Part shown: one piece after another, positions 6,395 through 13,064 of the stretch | Position numbering within the stretch: position 1 is the first letter of the stretch | How the letters are laid out: every line of letters starts with the position of its first letter | DNA from: a virus | Direction: 5' to 3' (one strand) | DNA: 20,098 nucleotides | IMG/VR virus record: IMGVR_UViG_3300020009_000011 | Span: 1-20,098 of that record | Program-made: the position numbers and the translations under genes | The notes under the pieces: generated by a model | What the model was told of the DNA's origin: nothing | Databases searched by the model: none | What the model saw: the letters and a program-made list of their open reading frames with translations, nothing else

Positions 6395-6416
6395 CCCCTG
6401 AATTTCTATTCGGGGG
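6395..6416 (+). terminator. TTTCTA-loop hairpin 5; intrinsic terminator candidate
   Basis: An 8-bp stem CCCCTGAA/TTCGGGGG with one G-U pair and loop TTTCTA, followed by CTTCTTTAAAA. It ends 20 bases before the first lipoprotein gene, so it separates the small-gene region from the accessory operon. Confidence 0.6.
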
Positions 6417-6435
6417 CTTCTTTAAAACTTATGTT

Positions 6436-6648
6436 ATGCGCTTCCTAATCTTCTTACTTGCTATGTGTTTCATTGCTTCGCTGTGTAGTTGCAGTGACAA
6501 AAGCAGTGATTCGTCAAGATCAAAAAACAACGCAACATTAGTAACTGTTGATAGCTGCGAATATGTTATAATCACAGTTGGGTATTATGACGGCGTTTCA
6601 ATAGTTCATCATGGTAACTGTCATAACCAAAATCATAAAATAAAATGA
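6436..6648 (+). CDS. Small predicted lipoprotein A
   Basis: A 70-residue protein with a short charged start (MR), a hydrophobic stretch, and a cysteine lipobox: LCSC with Cys19 as the likely lipidated residue (Cys17 is an alternative). After that comes a Ser-rich linker and a short domain with paired Cys and His residues (DSCEYVIITVGYYDG, ending HHGNCHNQNH). It should be exported and anchored to a membrane. Its stop overlaps the next lipoprotein start. Possible roles are superinfection exclusion or outer spanin; neither is shown by sequence. Confidence 0.7.
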   Translation: MRFLIFLLAMCFIASLCSCSDKSSDSSRSKNNATLVTVDSCEYVIITVGYYDGVSIVHHGNCHNQNHKIK

Positions 6649-6923
6649 AAATAATAATTGTTATACTGGCTTGTATAGTGTGTAGCTGCACTAAGCAAAC
6701 CGATTATAGTTATCTGAATACTGATCGTACTGGAACATACGAATATCAAATGGTAGTTGATTGGCATTCGTTAGATACTACTGTGCTGCATCACCGATAT
6801 ACACAAGACTTAGGGAAGTTGAAGGAGGAAGATGTTAAGACGTGGCGTGAGATGTGGTATATTGATTGCAATATGTTAGATCGGTTACAGCATCTTTATT
6901 ACAGGAAGAAACCAATACAATGA
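6645..6923 (+). CDS. Small predicted lipoprotein B
   Basis: A 92-residue protein with MKIIIVILACIVCSC, where V-C-S-C gives a lipobox with Cys15 as the likely lipidated residue. The mature part is polar, with several Trp and Tyr, and is not recognised. It overlaps lipoprotein A and the following 33-residue peptide by 4 bases each, so the three are probably translated together. Two adjacent phage lipoproteins suggest envelope-directed work such as exclusion of other phages or lysis. Confidence 0.7.
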   Translation: MKIIIVILACIVCSCTKQTDYSYLNTDRTGTYEYQMVVDWHSLDTTVLHHRYTQDLGKLKEEDVKTWREMWYIDCNMLDRLQHLYYRKKPIQ

Positions 6924-7021
6924 TTACAACTATCTTGATACTAACTGCGTTTAATACCGTCACAACTATATTGTTTATTGCGATAGCTATTGTTAAACAT
7001 GGTAAAGGAGATGAAGAATGA
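6920..7021 (+). CDS. 33-residue single-span membrane peptide
   Basis: ATG at 6920 overlaps the previous stop (ATGA) and the TGA at 7019-7021 overlaps the next start (ATGA). The product has one hydrophobic span over about residues 4-25 (ILILTAFNTVTTILFIAIAI) and a charged tail KHGKGDEE. The double 4-base overlap strongly suggests a real gene. It could be a holin-like or pinholin-like peptide, or a partner of the lipoproteins; the sequence does not decide. The following gene's Shine-Dalgarno sequence (AAAGGAG) lies in its end. Confidence 0.62.
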   Translation: MITTILILTAFNTVTTILFIAIAIVKHGKGDEE

Positions 7022-7665
7022 CGGTAGCCTACCCACTAAAATCACAATCAGATTACACCGAGTTACGATACTCGTTACGATCTATTGAAAGATTCTACCC
7101 ACGACCTACTGAAGTTTTAATCATAGGTGAAAAACTGCCAGACTGGATTACTAATGTAACTCTGATACGAGTTGAAGATATTACAAGCAGGAAGCAATTA
7201 ACGATTAAGTATAAAATATTAGCAGCTTTAGAATATACTAAGGAAATATTCTTTATGAACGATGACGTTTATCTACTTCAGCCACCGGATTACAAGTATC
7301 ATTATCATGGTGATCTTATTTCGGTAGGCGAAGCAGGAGCAAGACCGTTAAGGAATCAACTATTGAATATGGGACTACCTACTAAGAACTTCGACGGGCA
7401 TTACCCGCTGGTGTATAGACAAGACTTCATTCAAATCCTGGATAAGTTTGCACATGATGTTATTGTGAAGTCAGCGTATTGTAACTACTTACAGATCGAA
7501 GGTGAATATGTGCCAGATAATAAACTGATAACGCAGAAAAACCCTGAAGATATAAAAGGTTTCATTCATGGCAGGCCGTCATTCTCAACCGGGGCGCATA
7601 GTTTACATAGAACGTTACCGATACTACATGAATATTTTCCTAATAAATCGAGGTATGAAGTATGA
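7018..7665 (+). CDS. Glycosyltransferase-like protein (GT-A type, NDD motif)
   Basis: A 215-residue protein. The start is well supported: AAAGGAG lies 7-13 bases upstream. ELRYSLRSIERFYP (about 15-28), then EVLIIGEKLPDW, then EIFFMNDDVYLL with Asn81-Asp82-Asp83, form the nucleotide-sugar binding side of a GT-A fold; NDD would serve as the metal-binding DXD-like motif. The C-terminal half (FDGHYPLVY, FIHGRPSFSTGAH) is like Stealth or capsular-transfer type proteins, but the match is loose. It probably transfers a sugar or sugar phosphate to a surface glycan or virion protein. It overlaps the next glycosyltransferase by 4 bases. Confidence 0.65.
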   Translation: MTVAYPLKSQSDYTELRYSLRSIERFYPRPTEVLIIGEKLPDWITNVTLIRVEDITSRKQLTIKYKILAALEYTKEIFFMNDDVYLLQPPDYKYHYHGDLISVGEAGARPLRNQLLNMGLPTKNFDGHYPLVYRQDFIQILDKFAHDVIVKSAYCNYLQIEGEYVPDNKLITQKNPEDIKGFIHGRPSFSTGAHSLHRTLPILHEYFPNKSRYEV

Positions 7666-8885
7666 AGATCCTCGTCACCATAATAGTTTTCAACCGCTAT
7701 CACAACTTAGAAGCGTGGTTAAGGTATTGGAAGGAAGTAGACACAAGGTGTGAAGCTGAACTGGTAGTGATCCATAACGATAACGGTGAATCAGCTAAGT
7801 TTAAACAACTATGCGATGCTAATAACATCCGATACATAAGACGCAATAACATCGGATTTGATATAGGAGCCTTCCAAGATGTTTGCAGGGAACGATTACC
7901 TGGTTTCCCGGACTACGATTACCTGCTATGGATTACTGATGATACAGTTCCGATGGTAAAGGATTTTATCACTCCGTTTATTACTCAGATACAACAGCCA
8001 GGAGTAGGTATTTCATGTATGCAGATTTCTAAATCAGTAACGCCTCACGTTCGTACTACTGGATTCTGCATAGCTAAATCAACTGCAAATAGATTACAAT
8101 TTCCTGCTGACCCCGTAAGTACTAAAGCGCATTGTTATCACTTCGAGCATAGAGGCGGCAAGCAAATTATGACAAACCAGATTAGAGAAATGGGTTTATC
8201 TTGTGAGATGGTTGCACCCCCACAAGTATCACCGTTATGGGACACCGGTTACTGGAAGCGAATGGATAGGCAATCTGAGCATGATAGATTATTCAACCCT
8301 GATAAAGTATCAGGTGATAAAGTGACTTTTATTTGTACTATCTTTAATTCATACCCGCAAATAATATCTTCATTGTTACTTCAGACACATAAGAATTGGG
8401 AATTATATTTAATTCACGACGGGCCTGCGCCTGATTCTGTTAAGAGTTTAATACCTTCAGATGAGAGAATAAAGTTTATTGAATCAGTAGAAAGGAAAGG
8501 TAATTGGGGACATCATTTAAGACAGTGGGCGCTGCATGATTTTAAACTTGGTGATTACGTTGTAATAACCAATGCAGATAACTACCACGTGCCAGTGTTT
8601 ACAGAATATTTACTGAATGGATTTAAAAAGTCACATACCGCAGTAGCAACATACTGCGATTCTATGACTCATAGTTATAAAGCATGGCAAGTTATCCCGG
8701 TAAGTTTCAAACGTGGATTTATTGATTGTGCTGGTGTAATGGTAAAAAGTGAAATAGCTAAAGAGGTTGGTTGGAATGATACCGAAAATCATTCATCTGA
8801 TTGGACGTACTTTTCTGAGATAGCGGCAAAGTATTCTCCAAAAAACTTTATCCCAGTTAAGGGATGTTTGTTAGTACATAATTAA
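7662..8885 (+). CDS. Two-domain glycosyltransferase
   Basis: A 407-residue protein with two consecutive GT-A-like domains. Domain 1 (1 to about 220) starts MKILVTIIVFNRYHNLEAWL, carries NNIGFDIGAFQD, and has LLWITDDTVP as its DXD-like motif. Domain 2 (from about 225) has the family-2 pattern FICTIFNSYPQIISSLLLQT, ELYLIHDGP, RKGNWGHHLRQWAL, and VVITNADNYHVP as its DXD-like motif. Tandem catalytic domains suggest it adds two sugars or builds a short repeat. It has no signal peptide or membrane span, so it acts in the cytoplasm. The start is the ATG of an ATGA overlap, with GAGGT upstream. Confidence 0.82.
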   Translation: MKILVTIIVFNRYHNLEAWLRYWKEVDTRCEAELVVIHNDNGESAKFKQLCDANNIRYIRRNNIGFDIGAFQDVCRERLPGFPDYDYLLWITDDTVPMVKDFITPFITQIQQPGVGISCMQISKSVTPHVRTTGFCIAKSTANRLQFPADPVSTKAHCYHFEHRGGKQIMTNQIREMGLSCEMVAPPQVSPLWDTGYWKRMDRQSEHDRLFNPDKVSGDKVTFICTIFNSYPQIISSLLLQTHKNWELYLIHDGPAPDSVKSLIPSDERIKFIESVERKGNWGHHLRQWALHDFKLGDYVVITNADNYHVPVFTEYLLNGFKKSHTAVATYCDSMTHSYKAWQVIPVSFKRGFIDCAGVMVKSEIAKEVGWNDTENHSSDWTYFSEIAAKYSPKNFIPVKGCLLVHN

Positions 8886-8890
8886 ATTCT

Positions 8891-10135
8891 ATGATAGACA
8901 CCGAACAACTAATCAAAAACAAAGATTATAAGATTCTAACTGAATGCCGTTGCTGCGGATCAGATAGGTTAGCGAAATACCTGGATCTTGGTTTTTTACC
9001 GTTATCGAATAACCTTGCAGCGAGTACAATAGCTTCGTTTAACAAAGAGAAGTTTCCGTTACAAGTTTTATTTTGCGAAGAGTGTGCGTTATCACAGTTA
9101 TCAATTGTCGTGGATCCTTCGGTAATGTTCGGACATTATGTTTACCGCTCGTCTATCAGTAAAACTTATATCAACCATTGCCGGGAAATGGCTATTGAAC
9201 TAAAGCCGAGACTAACGAAAGATTCATTCATGATTGACATTGGTTCCAATGACGGCACGCTACTACGAGAGTTTAAAGAAGAAATAGGGTTGAAGATAAT
9301 GGGTATTGACCCGGCTGAGAACCTGGCAGCTATTTGCGATGCTGCTGGTATTCCTAACATGACTTACTTCTGGGGGCTAGGTACAGCTCGAAAGATCGTT
9401 AATACTTTTGGCTATGCTGATCTGATTACTGCTACGAATGTTTTTGCCCATTGTGATAATGTAAAGGAGTTTATAATCGCAGCTAAACACGCACTGAAGG
9501 ATAACGGGATATTAGTTTTGGAGTTCCCTTACCTGATCGACTTCATAGAGAATAACGAATTTGATACGATCTACTTCGAGCATCTTAGTTACTTCTCTAT
9601 TGCGCCGTTAGCCCGGCTATGTTACGAGTGCGATATGAATGTAATGTCAGTATCGAAGCAAGATATTCATGGCGGTACGGTACGGGTAACTATTGGAACT
9701 GGAGTTATTGATAAGTCGGTGTTTGATTTCATGGAGAGGGAAAAGGAATACGCCACTGCTTCGAAATATATGGATTGGTCAACGAAAGTTAATCATACGG
9801 TAAACGAATTAAAGTATCATTTATCTAAACTAAAATATGAAGGTAAAAAGATTGCTGCGTTTGCTGCTTCTGCAAAGGGCAATACGTTACTTAACTGCGC
9901 TAATATTACAGTCGGAACTATAAACTACATCGTTGACCAAACCCCTGAAAAGATCGGAAGATATTCACCTGGTACGGGCATTCCAATTGTAAGTATGGAT
10001 GATCTGATAAGAACACCACCTGATTATTTGTTGATATTGTCGTGGAACTTCTTTGAAGAGATACAAAGGAAGGTTCGTGATGCTGGTTATAAGGGGAAAT
10101 TTATTATACCGATACCAGAATTTAAAATAGTGTGA
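8891..10135 (+). CDS. Sugar C-methyltransferase (TylCIII / TcaB9 family)
   Basis: A 414-residue protein with all three parts of NDP-hexose C-methyltransferases. The N-terminal zinc site has Cys19, Cys22, Cys62 and Cys65. The SAM-binding core has motif I DIGSNDGTLL (116-125) and the family motif DTIYFEHLSYFS, which keeps the Tyr, Glu and His of the usual YHEH site but has Phe in place of the first His. The C-terminal domain (from about 320) binds the nucleotide sugar. Such enzymes methylate C3 of keto-deoxysugars. Next to two glycosyltransferases it most likely makes or alters a branched sugar for transfer to a glycan. It starts 5 bases after the previous stop and overlaps the terminase by 4 bases. 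Confidence 0.87.
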   Translation: MIDTEQLIKNKDYKILTECRCCGSDRLAKYLDLGFLPLSNNLAASTIASFNKEKFPLQVLFCEECALSQLSIVVDPSVMFGHYVYRSSISKTYINHCREMAIELKPRLTKDSFMIDIGSNDGTLLREFKEEIGLKIMGIDPAENLAAICDAAGIPNMTYFWGLGTARKIVNTFGYADLITATNVFAHCDNVKEFIIAAKHALKDNGILVLEFPYLIDFIENNEFDTIYFEHLSYFSIAPLARLCYECDMNVMSVSKQDIHGGTVRVTIGTGVIDKSVFDFMEREKEYATASKYMDWSTKVNHTVNELKYHLSKLKYEGKKIAAFAASAKGNTLLNCANITVGTINYIVDQTPEKIGRYSPGTGIPIVSMDDLIRTPPDYLLILSWNFFEEIQRKVRDAGYKGKFIIPIPEFKIV

Positions 10136-11415
10136 CACAGGTAAAGCCCTTCCAAATACGAATGGATGAGCTACATCCAGGTCAGCAGAAAGTTATCAGA
10201 GAGAAACGAAGGTTCAATACACTGAAATGTGGCAGACGTTGGGGTAAAACTAAACTTTCTGAAGAGTTGTTGCTATCGCCTGAAGATAAAACCAACGGAG
10301 CGTTAAATGGGTTCCCAGTTGCTTACTTTGCACCAACGTATAAAATGCTTATGGATGTTTGGCGGGCAACGAATAATATAGTTTACGGGATTACAAAAAC
10401 TAAATCAGAAACAGAGAAGAGGATTGAATTAATATCTGGTGGAGTTATTGATTTCTGGAGCCTCGAAGACCCAAACAGTATTAGAGGTCGGAAATATAAA
10501 CGAGTAGTATTGGACGAGGTTGAAGTTGCCCGTAATCTTAAAGAAGGTTGGCAGAATGTTATACGTCCTACACTAACCGATATGAAAGGTGATGCATGGT
10601 TCTTGTCTACTCCCCGTTTTGGTTCAACTTATTTCAAACAACTTGCTAAGCAGAACGATCCAGAGTGGATGAATTGGGTTTTTACAACTTATGATAACCC
10701 GTTCTTAGATCCGGCTGAAATAGATTCTGCAAGGGCGCAGTTAGATGAATCAACTTTCCGGTGTGAGTTCTTAGCTGAAGATGTTACGTTGGCAGTTAAT
10801 AAGTTTATTTACAATTTCGATAGGTCAAAGCACGTTGTAAAAGGGTTGCAAGCTGACCCGAATTTACCAATCTTATTATCGTTCGACTTCAACACTGAAC
10901 CAATAGTTTGTTTAGTTGGGCAGTGTAGCGGATTGGATAAAGTTAGATTCTTAGATGAGTACCGGTTAATGAATAGCGATATTTACGAGATATGCAAACG
11001 GATATTATCCGACTATCCAGATAAACAATTATTAGTAACTGGTGATGCGAGTGGGCAGGCACGAACTGCACTGAAAAGGGATTTGAATTATTACAAAGTA
11101 ATTAAAGAAGTTTTGAAAATTGGAATGGGGCAATTTAAACTACCAGCGGCAAACCCTCGTATTCATAACACAAGAGTTTTATGTAATTCTTTACTTGGTC
11201 GGCATAAGGATTATTTATTTTCCGACAGAGTTAATTATCTTATCTTAGATATTGAAGAGTGTGAAACTGATTCGTCAGGCGGTATTGATAAAACTAAAGA
11301 TAAACATCAGTCGCACTTATTAGATGCGTGGAGATATTTTAACTGGACGTTCTTACATAAGTTTCTTGATCTGAAAATATATGACACCGACCTACAAAGC
11401 AACGGAAATACTTAG
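10132..11415 (+). CDS. Terminase large subunit
   Basis: A 427-residue packaging motor. The ATPase has Walker A CGRRWGKT (33-40), Walker B RVVLDE (Asp128, Glu129) and the coupling motif LSTP (158-161). The RNase H-like nuclease has SFDFN (Asp252), TGDASG (Asp305) and a late LLDAWRYF Asp. It translocates DNA into the prohead and cuts the concatemer. GTG at 10132 overlaps the upstream stop (GTGA); the ATG at 10162 would drop 10 residues. It is unusual for the preceding genes to be glycan enzymes and for no portal gene to follow. Confidence 0.93.
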   Translation: MTQVKPFQIRMDELHPGQQKVIREKRRFNTLKCGRRWGKTKLSEELLLSPEDKTNGALNGFPVAYFAPTYKMLMDVWRATNNIVYGITKTKSETEKRIELISGGVIDFWSLEDPNSIRGRKYKRVVLDEVEVARNLKEGWQNVIRPTLTDMKGDAWFLSTPRFGSTYFKQLAKQNDPEWMNWVFTTYDNPFLDPAEIDSARAQLDESTFRCEFLAEDVTLAVNKFIYNFDRSKHVVKGLQADPNLPILLSFDFNTEPIVCLVGQCSGLDKVRFLDEYRLMNSDIYEICKRILSDYPDKQLLVTGDASGQARTALKRDLNYYKVIKEVLKIGMGQFKLPAANPRIHNTRVLCNSLLGRHKDYLFSDRVNYLILDIEECETDSSGGIDKTKDKHQSHLLDAWRYFNWTFLHKFLDLKIYDTDLQSNGNT

Positions 11416-11416
11416 T

Positions 11417-11584
11417 ATGTGTACCAGTTTTAAATTAGAATACGATACCTTTAAAGTGTTGGTTGACTTAATCGAAGATGAATTACCGTTGTATAGTGAT
11501 GAAGATTTAATAATTTTGATGCAAGCGAGTGTAGTAATGTTTACGAGGTCGTTACTTAAATTAGGATTAAATAATATGAGATGA
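11417..11584 (+). CDS. Small hypothetical protein after terminase
   Basis: From the ATG at 11417, immediately after the terminase stop, it encodes 55 residues (MCTSFKLEYDTFKVLVDLIE...). An in-frame ATG at 11381 would overlap the terminase end by 35 bases and is less likely. The product is helical and acidic in the middle, with no recognised domain. It overlaps the next tiny gene by 4 bases. Confidence 0.55.
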   Translation: MCTSFKLEYDTFKVLVDLIEDELPLYSDEDLIILMQASVVMFTRSLLKLGLNNMR

Positions 11585-11739
11585 GTAAGAACAGATTCAG
11601 GTGGACGAATAGACTTGTTAAGAAGTTTATTATTGATTTGAATAACGGTAAGCCTTATGCGCCTGTTTACTTAGATAGTTATATTAAGAAATTTAAAGAA
11701 GAACAACAAAAGAAAGATGTGGAAACTAGAATCAGATAA
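11581..11739 (+). CDS. 52-residue basic protein
   Basis: ATG at 11581 overlaps the previous stop (ATGA). The product (MSKNRFRWTNRLVKKFIIDL..., ending IKKFKEEQQKKDVETRIR) is very basic and probably helical. It overlaps the chaperone gene by 23 bases. The linked overlaps and an intact frame support it, but I do not recognise it. By position it lies in the slot just before the tail chaperone. Confidence 0.5.
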   Translation: MSKNRFRWTNRLVKKFIIDLNNGKPYAPVYLDSYIKKFKEEQQKKDVETRIR

Positions 11740-12253
11740 CGGTAAAGAAAGAAGTTACTTAAATTCAGCTACAGGCACAAAATCTGTAATGAATTTAATG
11801 TACACTGATAAAGATGGTAATAAATGGTGGTCGTTCTCTGACCTAACTGCAATGCCATACACAAGGAGCTTCGCAGCCACAAAAATAACCTCATTATATA
11901 CTTTGGGGTTGAGTAAGGATGATTTGACTGCTCACATTATTACAATGAAAACGATGCTGAAGTCTAACGATCCAGAGAAGCAAGAAAAGATGTACGCCAG
12001 TGTTCTGGACTTCGAGAATAAAGCTAACAATGCAACGGATGCGATAAAACAAATGTCATCATTAGTCTGCGTGTATTTCACTTTAAACGATGAGCCAATA
12101 GATTCGTTTGATAATAATTTACAGATAAAGAAAATGAGTTTATTGGAGGCCGACATCGAGATGCATGGTTTTTTTTTGAAACATCAGATCGGTATCACAG
12201 AACGGTATTCCAGGTTCTTAAATCAGCTTTCCCAAATTGCTTCTCAAGTGTAG
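11717..12253 (+). CDS. Tail assembly chaperone (gpG-like), zero-frame product
   Basis: A 178-residue protein just upstream of the tape measure gene, the normal place for the tail assembly chaperone. Sequence identity to a named family is not clear. The N-terminal 40 residues contain WWSFSDLTAMPYTRSFAATK; the rest is helical. AAGAAAG lies before the ATG. Near the end it runs over nine T residues (12169-12177), where a -1 shift joins it to a second frame (see the GT feature). By analogy with phage lambda G, it would coat or guide the tape measure protein before tail tube assembly. Confidence 0.7.
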   Translation: MWKLESDNGKERSYLNSATGTKSVMNLMYTDKDGNKWWSFSDLTAMPYTRSFAATKITSLYTLGLSKDDLTAHIITMKTMLKSNDPEKQEKMYASVLDFENKANNATDAIKQMSSLVCVYFTLNDEPIDSFDNNLQIKKMSLLEADIEMHGFFLKHQIGITERYSRFLNQLSQIASQV

Positions 12254-12471
12254 AACGAAAGCATAGTTCATTCGGTTCAGAGATACAGAAAGCGGCAGAT
12301 TCAGAACGATCAATGCAGTTAATGATGCGAAGTATAACAAACGGGGTAATATCAGAGCGGGATCGGCTGTTTCAATATACTACGGGTGAATACTTTCAGG
12401 AGTTATCGTTGTTTATTCAGGAAGTGGAGACAAAGAATGAGGAGTATAAAAAATTGAATAAAACGTTATAA
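11717..12471 (+). CDS. Frameshifted tail chaperone fusion (gpGT-like)
   Basis: At GGT TTT TTT TTG (12167-12178) a -1 slip on T TTT TTT lets ribosomes read on in the other frame to TAA at 12469-12471. The extension adds 97 residues from ETSDRYHRT to EEYKKLNKTL, giving a product of about 251 residues. The -1 frame has a stop at 12115 and no ATG before 12313, so it has no good start of its own and depends on the shift. The layout (G, G-T fusion, tape measure) matches phage lambda and many siphoviruses. A sequencing error in the T run is the alternative, but then the product would be fused and the chaperone pattern would be lost. Confidence 0.8.
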
Positions 12472-12490
12472 TAGCAAAAGGGTAGTAATT

Positions 12491-12535
12491 AGTTGCGAAA
12501 TTTCTTACATACCATAAAATTTAAATTTCGCAACT
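12491..12535. repeat. 13-bp inverted repeat with 19-base spacer
   Basis: AGTTGCGAAATTT (12491-12503) pairs exactly with AAATTTCGCAACT (12523-12535). It interrupts the left arm of the larger repeat and is flanked by TTA on both sides (12489-12491 and 12536-12538), as a small insertion with a 3-bp target duplication would be. It could equally be an operator. Confidence 0.6.
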
Positions 12536-12564
12536 TTACAGGGTCAGTATTAAAAATAATAAAT

Positions 12565-12747
12565 ATGAAAAAGATTCTTATAAGGCTGTTTTATGATAAA
12601 TCGCAGCGTTTGTTTCGTAAGTTTTTTACAACGAAACAAACTATTGGCCGTGAGCGTAGGCTTAAGACTCATCCGTTGGTTCTACATCTGGGAGCTTATC
12701 AACATCTGACAGAAGTTGATTCGAGATGTTTGTCAAGGCTATCTTAA
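12565..12747 (+). CDS. Doubtful 60-residue ORF
   Basis: ATG at 12565 gives a basic product (MKKILIRLFYDKSQRLFRKF...). Its second half overlaps the end of the opposite-strand gene and looks like an antisense reading, and a perfect palindrome (12608-12641) shapes its middle. No domain is seen. I list it only because the stretch has no better + strand gene. Confidence 0.2.
   Translation: MKKILIRLFYDKSQRLFRKFFTTKQTIGRERRLKTHPLVLHLGAYQHLTEVDSRCLSRLS
12608..12641. terminator. Perfect 11-bp palindrome, possible end of the reverse-strand gene
   Basis: GTTTGTTTCGT (12608-12618) pairs with ACGAAACAAAC (12631-12641) around a 12-base loop. It lies 20 bases past the stop of the - strand gene, where a terminator would be expected, but there is no U-run on that strand. 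Confidence 0.4.
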
Positions 12748-12877
12748 ATTCATCTCGACCCTTATCATCAGTTTCGTTATTATGCAGGCAATACCTGAAT
12801 AATAATTCTTCTATTAATAACTCCGTTCTTTTTAATGATATGTAAATATGTTGCAACTCAATTCTTTTTTCTCCCAT
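12662..12877 (-). CDS. Possible reverse-strand small gene (moron candidate)
   Basis: A 71-residue acidic, helical product (MGEKRIELQHIYISLKRTEL, ending LSDVDKLPDVEPTDES), read against all its neighbours. The amino-acid make-up is more protein-like than that of the overlapping + ORF. It sits wholly inside the inverted-repeat segment, with a hairpin after its stop. No domain is recognised. A lone reverse gene between chaperone and tape measure fits a moron, or a segment caught in one of two orientations. Confidence 0.45.
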   Translation of the reverse strand: MGEKRIELQHIYISLKRTELLIEELLFRYCLHNNETDDKGRDEFKIALTNISNQLLSDVDKLPDVEPTDES

Positions 12878-13064
12878 AATAATGATTCTTCATTGTGCGT
12901 TAGCCGTGCGCTGGCCTGACATTTATCATAAAATAATTATAACGAATCTTTTTCTCCTTGACCCTGTAATTACTACCCTTTTGCTAACGGTCCCATGCAT
13001 TTACTATTTTTTTATTATCTTTACCTAACGATTAGAGACAAACGGGAATTTTTCTTTAATCGCT

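Larger units (their letters stand above)
12472..12986. repeat. Segment bounded by inverted repeats (possible inverton or moron)
   Basis: The left arm (12472-12491, TAGCAAAAGGGTAGTAATTA) is an exact inverted copy of 12967-12986. The match goes on as ACAGGGTCA (12538-12546) with TGACCCTGT (12959-12967), so the original arms were probably 28 bp, with a 44-base palindromic insert in the left one. The segment starts directly after the GT-frame stop and ends 78 bases before the tape measure start. Inside are a possible - strand gene, an 11-bp palindrome and an overlapping + ORF. No recombinase gene is nearby. Confidence 0.75.

Noticed and set aside
6332-6448. 38-residue + strand ORF over the hairpins before lipoprotein A
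   Set aside because: It runs through two hairpins and into the lipoprotein start in another frame, with no domain or start signal.
12493-12564. TTG start extending the doubtful 60-residue ORF upstream
   Set aside because: This stretch is the palindromic insert itself; coding is unlikely.
12980-13023. Promoter for the tape measure gene (TTTG ... TATCTTTA)
   Set aside because: The boxes are about 32 bases apart, far from the 19-20 expected for Bacteroidota promoters.
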